Assembly: GCF_001267405.1 (NCBI RefSeq)
Contig: NZ_CP012369.1
Coordinates: 83,501 to 147,500 of the forward strand
Length of the DNA: 64,000 bases
Source: Moorella thermoacetica
GTDB lineage: Bacteria > Bacillota > DSM-521 > Neomoorellales > Neomoorellaceae
Direction of reading: 5' to 3'
The stretch's first letter is position 1. Each line of letters begins with the position of its first letter. The notes beneath the pieces are model-generated. The model was not told the DNA's origin, made no database searches, and saw only the letters and a list, made by a program, of their open reading frames with translations. The position numbers and the translations under genes are program-made. Below are positions 15,917 through 25,007 of the stretch, one piece after another.

Positions 15917-17959
15917 ATGTCCGGTCAAACCCGTGCCCACTCTATGCGACAGCAAACCGGGGTTTTGGCAGGGAGCGAGTTTTTTCTCGATGTTTTGCTT
16001 CTGGGGGCAGTATTTTTCCTTGTTCGGGCGGCCCTTCTGGAGGAACTCTTTCCCTTCGGTCCGGCGGTAATAATTGCTGTCGGTGCCAGGCGGCGCCTCC
16101 TCTGGCCGGCGGTAGTGGTAGCAGCCGTCAGCGCCTGGCTGGCCGGCCTGCCCCAGGTATACAGCCGCCTGCTGATTTTCCTGTTCCTGGGCCTGGCCTG
16201 CACCCTTTATCCTTCCCTCAACCAGCGCGGTCCCCTTACCCGGGCTACCCTGGCACCGGTAGCCATTACCCTCGTAAGGGGCCTGGGCCTGACCCTCTGG
16301 CAACCCTCCTTTTATGGCTGGGTGCAGGTGATCTTTGAAGCTCTTCTGGCCTGGGGACTGAGCCTGGGGTTGCTGGAAACCGCCACGGCCAGGCGCCAGG
16401 AGGAGCGTCTGCTGGGCGGGGGGCTCTTCCTCCTGGGGCTCCTCCTGGGTTTACAGGGGTGGCAGGTATCCGGCCTTTCCATCCAGGGGATCATCAGCCG
16501 TTATATCCTGCTCCTGGCAGCCCTGGCCGGGGGGGCAGGAACAGGAGCTGCCGCCGGGGCGGCTGTAGGTTTCCTACCCAGCCTTTCAACCCTGATTACA
16601 CCCTCCCTGGCGGGGTTAATGGCCTTCACCGGCCTGGTGGCCGGTTCTTTAAAGAACCTGGGCAAACCAGGAGTGATTAGCGGCTTTTTGCTGGCCCACC
16701 TGGTACTGGCCAACTACTTCCTAGGCAGTGACGGTGTCCAGGCCGCCCTGAGGGAAAGCGGCCTGGCTGTCCTGTTCCTGGTGGCTACACCGCCCCTCCT
16801 GGTTTATTACTTTCGGGAATTCCTGGCGGTACCGGTGGCCGCCCAGCAGGCGCCGGCAGATACCAGCCCCCGGGACAACCTCAAAGTTGCCCTGAAAAGC
16901 CTGGCTCAAAACCTCAAATTCCATGGTTTCAACGAAAGTCCCCTGGAGACCGTTCGTCAGGTGGCCAGGGCTGCCTGCCGCGGGTGCCCGGCAGGTAAGG
17001 TTTGCTGGGAGCTTGAAGGGGAACAGATGCTCAATACTTTACAGGAGCTATTGCACCGGGGCAGCCAGGGCCCCCTGACCTTGGCCGCCCTCCCCGAATG
17101 GCTGGCTTCGCGTTGCAATCGCGGCCGTGAACTCCTGGCCGCCCTGACCACCAGGGCCGGCAAGGGGCAACCCCAGCCCTTGGAGGATGGCCTGACCAAC
17201 TGGCTGGCCAGTATTTTTGATAACCTGGCGGTCATGGTCGAAAACAGGGGGATCAAAAAAGAAAATTCAGCGGGCAGCGGCACCGGTCAACCGGCCTTGA
17301 AGATCAGCGTTGGTATGGCTGCTACCCCGCGCCACCGGGCGGAGGTCACTGGCGACGCCTTCGTCGCAGCTACCCTGGAACCAGGCAGGCAACTGTTAAT
17401 TCTGGGCGACGGTATGGGCGCCGGGCGGGAAGCGGCAGACGCCAGCGGCACAGCCCTGGAGTTGCTCCAGGATTTACTGGCCGCCGGATTTAGCCCCGAG
17501 CTCGCCCTGCGGACAGTCAACATGGTGCTACTGCTAAGAACGACCCGCGAGAACTTTACCACCATTGACCTGGCCATGGTCAATTGCCACAATGGCCAGA
17601 CTGAATTCTATAAGCTGGGGGCCTGTCCCAGCTTTATCCAGGGGAAGGATGGCGTCAAGATCTTGCGGAGCCACTCCCTGCCGGTAGGTATCCTTGAAGA
17701 CCTCCAGGTAGAAGCCCTCAAGGAAGAACTGCAGGAAGGAGACCTGCTGGTAATGGTCAGCGACGGCGTCCTGGAGGCCCACCGCGATTTAAATGAAAAG
17801 GAAAAGTGGGTGAGTAAAGCCCTGCAGCGAGCCGGGGATGCCCGGCCCCAGGAGATTGCCGATCGTCTGTTGAAACAGGCCCGGGCCCTGGCCGGCGGCA
17901 ATCCTCCCGATGACATGACGGTGGTAGTTGCCAGGGTGGAGAAGGCCGCCAGCGCATAA
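15917..17959 (+). CDS. spoIIE: Stage II sporulation protein E (PP2C phosphatase)
   Basis: SpoIIE dephosphorylates SpoIIAA and so activates sigma-F in the forespore. From ATG 15917 (after AAAGGCGGTGG) the protein has 680 residues, shorter than the roughly 827 of Bacillus. About ten membrane helices fill residues 25-310. A linker with a Cys-rich patch (ARAACRGCPAGKVCWELEG) follows. The PP2C domain, from about residue 450, has the metal-binding motifs LGDGMGAGREAADAS, SDGVLEAH and DDMTVVVARV. The upstream Spo0A-type promoter and the neighbour tilS match Bacillus. Confidence 0.95.
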   Translation: MSGQTRAHSMRQQTGVLAGSEFFLDVLLLGAVFFLVRAALLEELFPFGPAVIIAVGARRRLLWPAVVVAAVSAWLAGLPQVYSRLLIFLFLGLACTLYPSLNQRGPLTRATLAPVAITLVRGLGLTLWQPSFYGWVQVIFEALLAWGLSLGLLETATARRQEERLLGGGLFLLGLLLGLQGWQVSGLSIQGIISRYILLLAALAGGAGTGAAAGAAVGFLPSLSTLITPSLAGLMAFTGLVAGSLKNLGKPGVISGFLLAHLVLANYFLGSDGVQAALRESGLAVLFLVATPPLLVYYFREFLAVPVAAQQAPADTSPRDNLKVALKSLAQNLKFHGFNESPLETVRQVARAACRGCPAGKVCWELEGEQMLNTLQELLHRGSQGPLTLAALPEWLASRCNRGRELLAALTTRAGKGQPQPLEDGLTNWLASIFDNLAVMVENRGIKKENSAGSGTGQPALKISVGMAATPRHRAEVTGDAFVAATLEPGRQLLILGDGMGAGREAADASGTALELLQDLLAAGFSPELALRTVNMVLLLRTTRENFTTIDLAMVNCHNGQTEFYKLGACPSFIQGKDGVKILRSHSLPVGILEDLQVEALKEELQEGDLLVMVSDGVLEAHRDLNEKEKWVSKALQRAGDARPQEIADRLLKQARALAGGNPPDDMTVVVARVEKAASA

Positions 17960-18052
17960 AGGCATTTAATTCAGGAAAAACTCCCCAAAAGAAAGCAGGA
18001 AAAAGGCTCTTAACGACGAAATAAGGAACTCAGGAGCCAAAACTACGGAGGA

Positions 18053-19429
18053 ATGGGCCAGGTGCTGGACAGGGTCCGGCAGACAATTCAGGACTACCAT
18101 CTGCTAGTACCGGGGGACAAAGTAGTTGTCGGGGTGTCCGGGGGGCCGGATTCCCTGGCTTTATTGCACAGCCTCATGACCCTGCAGGAAGAGTATGGCT
18201 ATACCCTCCAGGTAGCCCATCTAAACCACGGGCTGCGGCCGGAAGCAGCGGCTGATGCTGAGTATGTTCGCGATTTGGCCACAGGCTGGGGCCTGCCGGT
18301 TACCGTCGCCCAACGCGACGTCTTAGCCTACCGGCAGGAACACCACCTATCCATCGAGGCCGCCGCCAGGGAGGTACGCTATAATTTCTTCCAGGAAGTG
18401 GCGGCAGCAGTCGGGGCGACCAGGATAGCCGTCGGCCACCAGGCGGAAGACCAGGCGGAAACCGTCCTCCTGAACCTCCTGCGCGGCAGCGGCTTAACCG
18501 GGCTAAAAGCCATGTTGCCCCGACGAGGGCGGCTTATCAGGCCTTTGCTTTTTGTTACCCGGGCCGAGATTGAGGCCTACTGCCGGGATAACGGCCTCCA
18601 TCCGCGCCGGGATTTTACCAACGAGGACCCGGCCTACCGGCGCAATAAAATCCGGCACCAGCTACTCCCCCTCCTGGCCCGGGAGTATAACCCGGCCATA
18701 GTTGCCACCCTGGGGCGGACGGCCCTGATCCTCCAGGAAGACGAAGCCCTCCTGGCGGATCTGGCCCACAGAGCCCTGGAAGGAATTATTAAAAGGCGAG
18801 AAGGGGAAACCCTGGTCCTGGACCGCCAGGGGTGGCAGGACCTGGCCCCGGCCCTCCAGCGCCGGGTTCTGAGGCTGGCGGCAGCTACCCTGGGCCGGCG
18901 CGTAAGTTTTAACCAGGTGGAAAAGGCCCGGGCAGTGGCCCGGGAAGGGGGCACCCTGACCTGGCCGGGCCGGTTAAGTATCCGGGCCCGGGGTGCAGAG
19001 CTGCACCTCCAGTTACCCGGCAAGTCAGCTGGTAAAGTCTCCTTCTCTTATCAACTGCAAGTTCCCGGCCTGACCCCCCTGCCGGAGGTAGGCAAGGCCA
19101 TCAGGGCGGAGATCGCTCCACCACCTCGGGCCTTTAAACCCGGGAGGGAGGATGAGGCCTGGCTGGACCGCGCCAAATTAAAACAACCCCTCCTGGTACG
19201 TAACTGGCTGCCAGGGGATTGTTTCCGGCCCCTGGGAATGAAGGGGACGAAAAAGCTACAGGACTATTTTATCGACAGGCACCTCCCGGCTGCCCGACGC
19301 CCCCTGATACCCCTGGTTATCAGTGAAGGCCGCATTGCCTGGGTTGCAGGACTTGGCCTGGCCGAAGACTTCAAAGTCACACCCGCAACCCGGGAGACCC
19401 TGCATCTGAAATTGGAGCCATGGCCGTAA
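18053..19429 (+). CDS. tilS: tRNA(Ile)-lysidine synthetase
   Basis: TilS uses ATP and lysine to convert C34 of the CAU-anticodon tRNA-Ile to lysidine. The 458-residue protein has the PP-loop VVVGVSGGPDSLALLHSL near residues 24-42, HLNHGLRPEAAADAEYV, and GHQAEDQAETVLLNLLRGSG. The C-terminal tRNA-binding domain ends with KGTKKLQDYFIDRHLPAARR. ATG 18053 sits directly on the ribosome-binding site GGAGGA. GTG 18062, nine bases past it, is a better-spaced start. The order spoIIE-tilS-ftsH matches Bacillus except that hprT is missing between tilS and ftsH. Confidence 0.95.
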   Translation: MGQVLDRVRQTIQDYHLLVPGDKVVVGVSGGPDSLALLHSLMTLQEEYGYTLQVAHLNHGLRPEAAADAEYVRDLATGWGLPVTVAQRDVLAYRQEHHLSIEAAAREVRYNFFQEVAAAVGATRIAVGHQAEDQAETVLLNLLRGSGLTGLKAMLPRRGRLIRPLLFVTRAEIEAYCRDNGLHPRRDFTNEDPAYRRNKIRHQLLPLLAREYNPAIVATLGRTALILQEDEALLADLAHRALEGIIKRREGETLVLDRQGWQDLAPALQRRVLRLAAATLGRRVSFNQVEKARAVAREGGTLTWPGRLSIRARGAELHLQLPGKSAGKVSFSYQLQVPGLTPLPEVGKAIRAEIAPPPRAFKPGREDEAWLDRAKLKQPLLVRNWLPGDCFRPLGMKGTKKLQDYFIDRHLPAARRPLIPLVISEGRIAWVAGLGLAEDFKVTPATRETLHLKLEPWP

Positions 19430-19449
19430 AAATGTTCATAAAGGGTAAA

Positions 19450-19478
19450 TTGCAATCATATTTTCCCTGTGCTACAAT
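19450..19478 (+). promoter_or_regulatory. ftsH promoter
   Basis: TTGCAA (19450-19455) and TACAAT (19473-19478) with a 17-base spacer, 46 bases before the ftsH start. Confidence 0.65.
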
Positions 19479-19523
19479 ATATACCTATAAGATGAAGGGG
19501 CGGGGCAAGAGGAGGGTAACCCT

Positions 19524-21461
19524 TTGAACCGAATTTTTAAGAACCTGGCTATCTATCTTTTAATAGTATTACTGGCGGTTTCCGTTATCGGGCTTTCCAC
19601 ACCGCCGGAGAAACCAGCGCAGGAATGGGATCTCACCCGTTTCTATCAGGCCGTCGATCAGGACCAGGTTCGGGAAGTAACCTTGACACCTCAGGACAAC
19701 ATTATTAAAGTTGACGGGGTCTTAAAGGACAACACCAAGTTTATCGTTAATGCCCTGTCTTCAACCCCGCTGACGGACAGGTTAATCAGCAAAGGCGTCA
19801 GGATCAAAACCCAGCCGTCACCCCAGCCGCCCTGGTGGACCAGCCTGCTGGGCAGCCTTTTACCTATCCTCCTGCTGGTGGGGCTGGTCTTCTTTATGAT
19901 GCAGCAGACCCAGGGTGGGGGTTCGCGGGTCATGCAATTCGGCAAGAGCCGGGCCAGGTTGCATACCGATGATAAGCGGAAAGTCACGTTTGAAGATGTT
20001 GCCGGGGCCGATGAGGTCAAGGAAGAACTGGAGGAAGTCGTCGAGTTTCTGAAGAACCCGCGCAAATTTAATGAGCTGGGGGCCAGGATACCCAAAGGGG
20101 TTCTCCTTTTCGGCCCGCCAGGTACAGGCAAAACCTTGCTGGCCAGGGCTGTGGCCGGAGAAGCAGGGGTACCCTTTTTTAGTATCAGCGGCTCTGACTT
20201 TGTAGAAATGTTCGTCGGTGTGGGCGCTTCCCGGGTGCGGGATCTTTTTGAACAGGCCAAGAAAAATTCGCCCTGTATCGTTTTTATTGACGAGATTGAT
20301 GCCGTCGGCCGCCAGCGAGGTGCCGGCCTGGGCGGCGGCCACGATGAGCGCGAGCAGACCCTGAACCAGCTGCTGGTAGAGATGGACGGTTTTAATGCCA
20401 ATGAAGGCATTATCATTATTGCCGCCACCAACCGGCCGGATATCCTGGACCCGGCCCTGCTACGCCCGGGCCGTTTTGACCGCCAGATTGTAGTTGATAT
20501 ACCTGATGTCAACGGCAGGAAGGATATTTTAAAGGTGCATGTCCGGGGGAAACCCCTTGATGAAACCGTTGACCTGGACGTCCTTGCCCGCCGTACCCCT
20601 GGCTTCACCGGTGCCGACCTGGCCAACCTGGTCAATGAGGCGGCCCTCCTGGCAGCCAGGCGCGGTAAACATAAAATCAGTATGGAAGAAATGGAGGACT
20701 CTATCGAACGGGTCATCGCCGGGCCTGAGAAAAAGTCCCGGGTCATCAGCGACTACGAGAAAAGGCTGGTGGCCTTCCACGAAGCGGGCCATGCCCTGCT
20801 GGGGCATTATTTACCCCATACGGATCCCCTCCACAAAGTATCCATTATTCCCCGGGGCAGGGCCGGCGGTTATACCCTGCTTTTGCCCAAGGAAGACCGT
20901 CGCTATATGACCAAATCCCAGATTATCGACCAGGTCACCATGCTCCTGGGTGGGCGGGTTGCCGAGGCCCTGGTTCTTAAAGAGATCAGTACCGGTGCCC
21001 AGAACGACCTGGAACGGGCCACCGAGCTGGTTCGTAAGATGATCACCGAGTTCGGCATGTCGGAGGAACTGGGCCCTTTGACCTTCGGACGCAGGCAGGA
21101 AACCGTCTTCCTGGGCCGGGATATCGCCCGGGATCGCAATTATAGCGAGGCTGTAGCCTTTTCCATCGACAAAGAAGCCCGGCACATCATCGATGAGTGT
21201 TATAACCGGGCAAAGGAAATGCTCCAGAAGCACCTGGCGGAATTGCACCTGGTGGCCAGGGCGTTGATGGAAAAAGAAACCCTGGAAGCCGAGGAGTTTA
21301 CGGCTATTATCGAGGCTTATGACCGGGAACACGGGGTTCCTGAGAATTCTTCCGACGCCGGGAAACCGGCAGCTGCCGGCGGCCAGGATACGGGAAAAGA
21401 TACCCCCGGGAATACTCTTATTAAGTTAACCTTCCTGCAGGGCCTGAAAGGGGTATGGTAG
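19524..21461 (+). CDS. ftsH: ATP-dependent zinc metalloprotease FtsH
   Basis: FtsH is a membrane-anchored hexameric AAA protease that degrades misfolded membrane proteins and some regulators. The 645-residue product has membrane helices at residues 8-26 and about 104-124. Walker A is [20 protein letters not shown] and Walker B is [15 protein letters not shown] second region of homology ([17 protein letters not shown]) and the zinc site [11 protein letters not shown] follow. TTG 19524 is the start, ten bases after GGAGGG. ndk begins on the next base after its stop. Confidence 0.98.
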   Translation: MNRIFKNLAIYLLIVLLAVSVIGLSTPPEKPAQEWDLTRFYQAVDQDQVREVTLTPQDNIIKVDGVLKDNTKFIVNALSSTPLTDRLISKGVRIKTQPSPQPPWWTSLLGSLLPILLLVGLVFFMMQQTQGGGSRVMQFGKSRARLHTDDKRKVTFEDVAGADEVKEELEEVVEFLKNPRKFNELGARIPKGVLLFGPPGTGKTLLARAVAGEAGVPFFSISGSDFVEMFVGVGASRVRDLFEQAKKNSPCIVFIDEIDAVGRQRGAGLGGGHDEREQTLNQLLVEMDGFNANEGIIIIAATNRPDILDPALLRPGRFDRQIVVDIPDVNGRKDILKVHVRGKPLDETVDLDVLARRTPGFTGADLANLVNEAALLAARRGKHKISMEEMEDSIERVIAGPEKKSRVISDYEKRLVAFHEAGHALLGHYLPHTDPLHKVSIIPRGRAGGYTLLLPKEDRRYMTKSQIIDQVTMLLGGRVAEALVLKEISTGAQNDLERATELVRKMITEFGMSEELGPLTFGRRQETVFLGRDIARDRNYSEAVAFSIDKEARHIIDECYNRAKEMLQKHLAELHLVARALMEKETLEAEEFTAIIEAYDREHGVPENSSDAGKPAAAGGQDTGKDTPGNTLIKLTFLQGLKGVW

Positions 21462-21881
21462 TTGGCTGTAGAACGCACCTTCAGTATGATTAAACCGGAA
21501 GGAGTCCGGCGGGGCCTGGTAGGAGCCATCCTGGCCCGCCTGGAACAAAAGGGCTACCGGATTGTTGCTTTAAAAATGCTGCGGCTCACACCTGAAATGG
21601 CTGCTGCCCACTATGCCGAACACCGGGATAAACCCTTTTACCAGGACCTGATTAACCATATCACCTCCGGGCCGGTAGTAGCCATGGTCCTGGAAGGTCC
21701 CGGGGTTATTGCCGGCCTGCGCCGGCTCATGGGGGCTACCAACCCCCAGGAAGCAGCTCCGGGTACCATCCGCGGGGACTTTGCCCTGGAAACGAGCGAT
21801 AACGTCATCCATGGCGCCGATTCTCCAGCCAGCGCCGAGCGCGAAATAGCCCTTTACTTTACCCCGGCGGAACTGGGGTGA
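21462..21881 (+). CDS. ndk: Nucleoside diphosphate kinase
   Basis: Ndk transfers the gamma phosphate between nucleoside tri- and diphosphates through a phosphohistidine. The product has 139 residues, the normal length. TFSMIKPEGVRRGLVGAIL and the active-site segment SDNVIHGADS are conserved. The TTG start directly follows the ftsH stop with no gap, so translation is likely coupled. A terminator ends the unit. Confidence 0.96.
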   Translation: MAVERTFSMIKPEGVRRGLVGAILARLEQKGYRIVALKMLRLTPEMAAAHYAEHRDKPFYQDLINHITSGPVVAMVLEGPGVIAGLRRLMGATNPQEAAPGTIRGDFALETSDNVIHGADSPASAEREIALYFTPAELG

Positions 21882-21887
21882 GGCCCA

Positions 21888-21908
21888 GGCCGGTTAACCG
21901 GCCTTTTT
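21888..21908 (+). terminator. Terminator after ftsH-ndk
   Basis: GGCCGG/CCGGCC stem with TTAA loop and five T residues. Confidence 0.8.
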
Positions 21909-21984
21909 CTTATGGGCCGTTCATGGCGTTGGACGGCTAATTCATTTGCGGATTGAGTAACAACCGGAGGCTGCGGGTCTTGCC

Positions 21985-22494
21985 ATGAAAACCAAGGAAC
22001 GGCGGCAAAAAATCCTGGAACTCCTGGATAACAACCTCCCCCAGAAGGGAACCGACCTGGCTGCTGCCCTGGGCGTCAGCCGCCAGGTAATCGTCCAGGA
22101 CATCGCTGTCCTCCGGGCCGCGGGTGTCAATATCCTGGCTACCCCCCAGGGTTATCTCCTCCCCGGGCGGGAGAATTTATGCAGGCGTACCTTTGCCTGC
22201 CGGCACGACCTGGCTGGTCTGGAGCAAGAGCTTCTCCTGATGGTTGATTACGGCGGCAAGGTGATAGATGTAATCGTTGAGCATCCCCTCTACGGCGAGA
22301 TCCGGGGTTACCTGATGCTCTCCTCTCGTTACGAGGTGCGCAAATTTGTCACCGACCTGAAGGCCAGCGATGCGCGGCCCCTGTATACCCTCACCGGTAA
22401 CGGGGTGCACCTGCATACGGTGGAAGCCAGCCGGCAGGAACTTTTAGATACCATAGAAGACAGGCTGGCCCGGGCCGGTTTTCTCCTTAAATGA
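21985..22494 (+). CDS. niaR: NiaR-type transcriptional repressor (HTH plus 3H domain)
   Basis: NiaR represses NAD synthesis and niacin uptake genes, with nicotinate as co-repressor. The product has 169 residues. The winged helix spans residues 5-55 (RRQKILELLDNNLPQKGTDL then GVSRQVIVQDIAVLRAAG). The 3H domain follows, with its three conserved histidine regions FACRHD, VEHPLYGEI and GVHLHTVEA. No NAD genes lie nearby in the window, so it must act at a distance. Confidence 0.88.
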   Translation: MKTKERRQKILELLDNNLPQKGTDLAAALGVSRQVIVQDIAVLRAAGVNILATPQGYLLPGRENLCRRTFACRHDLAGLEQELLLMVDYGGKVIDVIVEHPLYGEIRGYLMLSSRYEVRKFVTDLKASDARPLYTLTGNGVHLHTVEASRQELLDTIEDRLARAGFLLK

Positions 22495-22512
22495 AGTAGG
22501 GGAGGGATTAAA

Positions 22513-22959
22513 ATGCCGGGATTCCTGGAGTACACCCTTTACCTCAGCACCGATGATGTCCGCGTGGCCCATCACCTGGCCCGGATATTGAACCAGAAGG
22601 GTGGACGGGACGTTGTCGCCCGGGGACAGGAAAGTGAACGGGGGGCGGCGGTAGTGGTCCGGATTTTTGGCTGGCAGGAGTTTTCCCTGGTGCGTGTCCT
22701 CGAGACGGTCCGGGCTGGGGCCAGGAACTATAACGTCCAGGTTACCGGGGGAAACCTTAGTCCTGCACCGGTAGAAGCCCTCCTGGCAGTGGTTCAGCAT
22801 GCCCTCCTGCTTGATCGTTTACCTCTAATTGCCGGGGCTACTCCCCGGGAGCCTTTGCGAGAAGCCTCCGAGAAAGGCCGATGCCAGTACCGTTTAATGT
22901 TTGTTTATTTGTTATTATCATTTTTATACACGGCAAAAAATGTTGTTTGTTTTTTATGA
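22513..22959 (+). CDS. Hypothetical protein
   Basis: I do not recognise this protein. It has 148 residues, and it starts 18 bases after niaR behind GGGGAGGGAT, so it is probably co-transcribed with it. It looks like a soluble alpha/beta protein for the first 110 residues. The last 25 residues (YRLMFVYLLLSFLYTAKNVV) are hydrophobic and coded in AT-rich DNA unlike the rest, so the true C-terminus may be an accidental readthrough into the fhs control region. Confidence 0.55.
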   Translation: MPGFLEYTLYLSTDDVRVAHHLARILNQKGGRDVVARGQESERGAAVVVRIFGWQEFSLVRVLETVRAGARNYNVQVTGGNLSPAPVEALLAVVQHALLLDRLPLIAGATPREPLREASEKGRCQYRLMFVYLLLSFLYTAKNVVCFL

Positions 22960-22974
22960 TTACTGGTATATAAT
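22947..22974 (+). promoter_or_regulatory. Candidate fhs promoter
   Basis: TTGTTT (22947-22952) and TATAAT (22969-22974), spacer 16. It lies in an AT-rich island of about 200 bases. The untranslated leader would be about 147 bases long and would include the palindromes at 23057-23081. Confidence 0.5.
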
Positions 22975-23056
22975 AATGAATAGTCACCTGGTAGACTATA
23001 AAGAAACAAAAAATTTAATATTCAATTTACAACTGCACAAGCAGGAAAACCGAACT

Positions 23057-23081
23057 TTGTGTAGAACTTCACAATATGTGA
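23057..23081 (+). promoter_or_regulatory. Rex-like operator and overlapping palindrome before fhs
   Basis: TTGTGTAGAACTTCACAA (23057-23074) is an 18-base imperfect palindrome (7 of 9 positions pair) that resembles the redox repressor Rex consensus TTGTGAAATATTTCACAA. It overlaps a second, perfect palindrome, TCACAATATGTGA (23069-23081). Both lie 47-71 bases before the fhs start, downstream of the predicted promoter, where a bound repressor would block elongation. Confidence 0.55.
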
Positions 23082-23127
23082 CGTGCAACCGGATGTTCAC
23101 TTTTTCGAATGAGAGGAGTGGATTACA

Positions 23128-24807
23128 TTGTCCAAGGTACCCAGTGATATTGAGATTGCCCAGGCAGCCAAAATGAAACCGGTCATGGAACTGGCCCGGG
23201 GACTGGGCATCCAAGAGGACGAGGTCGAGCTTTATGGTAAGTACAAGGCCAAGATCTCCCTCGATGTCTATCGTCGCCTCAAAGACAAGCCTGACGGGAA
23301 ACTAATCCTGGTAACCGCCATTACCCCTACTCCGGCCGGCGAAGGGAAAACTACTACCAGTGTCGGTCTCACCGATGCCCTGGCTCGCCTGGGGAAAAGG
23401 GTGATGGTCTGCCTGCGGGAGCCCTCCCTGGGACCCAGCTTTGGTATCAAAGGCGGTGCCGCCGGCGGTGGTTATGCCCAGGTAGTACCCATGGAAGATA
23501 TCAACCTGCACTTCACCGGCGATATCCACGCCGTCACCTATGCCCACAACCTGCTGGCGGCCATGGTGGATAACCACCTGCAGCAGGGTAACGTCCTGAA
23601 TATTGATCCCCGTACCATCACCTGGCGCCGGGTCATCGACCTTAATGACCGGGCTCTGAGGAACATAGTCATCGGCCTGGGTGGCAAAGCCAACGGCGTA
23701 CCGCGGGAGACAGGGTTTGACATCTCCGTTGCCTCGGAGGTTATGGCCTGCCTGTGCCTGGCCAGCGACCTCATGGATCTCAAGGAACGTTTCAGCCGCA
23801 TTGTTGTCGGCTACACCTATGACGGCAAACCGGTCACCGCCGGCGATCTGGAGGCCCAGGGTTCCATGGCTCTTCTCATGAAGGACGCCATTAAACCCAA
23901 CCTGGTCCAAACCCTGGAGAATACGCCGGCCTTTATCCACGGTGGTCCCTTCGCCAATATCGCCCACGGTTGCAACAGCATTATCGCAACCAAGACGGCC
24001 CTGAAACTGGCGGATTATGTCGTGACGGAAGCCGGTTTCGGTGCCGACCTGGGTGCCGAGAAGTTCTATGACGTTAAATGCCGTTATGCCGGCTTTAAAC
24101 CCGATGCCACAGTCATCGTGGCTACCGTCCGCGCCCTCAAGATGCACGGCGGCGTACCCAAATCAGACCTGGCCACTGAAAACCTGGAAGCCCTGCGGGA
24201 AGGCTTTGCCAACCTGGAGAAACACATCGAAAATATCGGCAAGTTCGGCGTACCGGCAGTCGTGGCCATCAATGCCTTCCCCACCGATACCGAGGCCGAG
24301 CTAAATCTCCTCTACGAGTTGTGCGCCAAAGCTGGGGCCGAAGTTGCCCTCTCGGAAGTCTGGGCTAAGGGCGGCGAAGGCGGTCTGGAACTTGCCCGGA
24401 AGGTGTTGCAGACCCTGGAGAGCAGGCCATCCAACTTCCATGTCCTCTACAACCTGGACCTGAGTATTAAAGACAAAATTGCCAAAATCGCCACCGAGAT
24501 CTACGGGGCCGACGGCGTCAACTATACGGCCGAAGCCGACAAAGCTATCCAGCGTTATGAATCCCTGGGCTACGGCAACCTGCCGGTGGTCATGGCCAAG
24601 ACCCAATACTCCTTTTCCGATGACATGACCAAGCTCGGGCGGCCGCGGAACTTTACCATCACCGTGCGCGAGGTGCGCCTCTCGGCCGGAGCAGGCTTTA
24701 TCGTCCCCATCACCGGCGCCATAATGACCATGCCCGGGCTGCCCAAACGCCCGGCGGCCTGCAACATCGACATCGATGCCGACGGCGTCATTACCGGTCT
24801 TTTCTAG
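23128..24807 (+). CDS. fhs: Formate-tetrahydrofolate ligase
   Basis: This is 10-formyl-THF synthetase, which activates formate with ATP in the methyl branch of the Wood-Ljungdahl pathway. The product has 559 residues and its sequence matches my memory of the crystallised M. thermoacetica enzyme. The nucleotide loop is [16 protein letters not shown], and [20 protein letters not shown] is strictly conserved. The TTG start lies behind GAGAGGAG. It has its own AT-rich promoter region and terminator, so it is a single-gene unit, separate from the other methyl-branch genes. Confidence 0.99.
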   Translation: MSKVPSDIEIAQAAKMKPVMELARGLGIQEDEVELYGKYKAKISLDVYRRLKDKPDGKLILVTAITPTPAGEGKTTTSVGLTDALARLGKRVMVCLREPSLGPSFGIKGGAAGGGYAQVVPMEDINLHFTGDIHAVTYAHNLLAAMVDNHLQQGNVLNIDPRTITWRRVIDLNDRALRNIVIGLGGKANGVPRETGFDISVASEVMACLCLASDLMDLKERFSRIVVGYTYDGKPVTAGDLEAQGSMALLMKDAIKPNLVQTLENTPAFIHGGPFANIAHGCNSIIATKTALKLADYVVTEAGFGADLGAEKFYDVKCRYAGFKPDATVIVATVRALKMHGGVPKSDLATENLEALREGFANLEKHIENIGKFGVPAVVAINAFPTDTEAELNLLYELCAKAGAEVALSEVWAKGGEGGLELARKVLQTLESRPSNFHVLYNLDLSIKDKIAKIATEIYGADGVNYTAEADKAIQRYESLGYGNLPVVMAKTQYSFSDDMTKLGRPRNFTITVREVRLSAGAGFIVPITGAIMTMPGLPKRPAACNIDIDADGVITGLF

Positions 24808-24833
24808 TATGCCTGGAGTAAAGCCTATCCCTA

Positions 24834-24861
24834 CCCCACTCCTCCAGGGAGTGGGGTTTTT
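24834..24861 (+). terminator. Terminator after fhs
   Basis: CCCCACTCC/GGAGTGGGG stem with a five-base loop and five T residues. Confidence 0.9.
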
Positions 24862-25007
24862 GCTGTCTATATGAGAATGATATAATCTAAGAAGCTGGTT
24901 TTCCAAGCCGTACCTATCATAGGGGCTGCGCCACCGCCCATGAACCACGAAAATGCAAAAAGATATCATTCATGTTAGAACTCTGTTTACCGGAGGAGGA
25001 ACGATTT

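Noticed and set aside
19691..20746. 351-codon antisense frame opposite ftsH
   Set aside because: Mirror frame of a GC-rich gene; the sense strand is unmistakably FtsH.
22901..23176. Open frame across the fhs control region
   Set aside because: It crosses the AT-rich promoter and operator region and runs past the fhs start in another frame, so it is a chance frame.
23302..24147. 281-codon antisense frame opposite fhs
   Set aside because: Same reason; no start signal and the other strand is a known enzyme.
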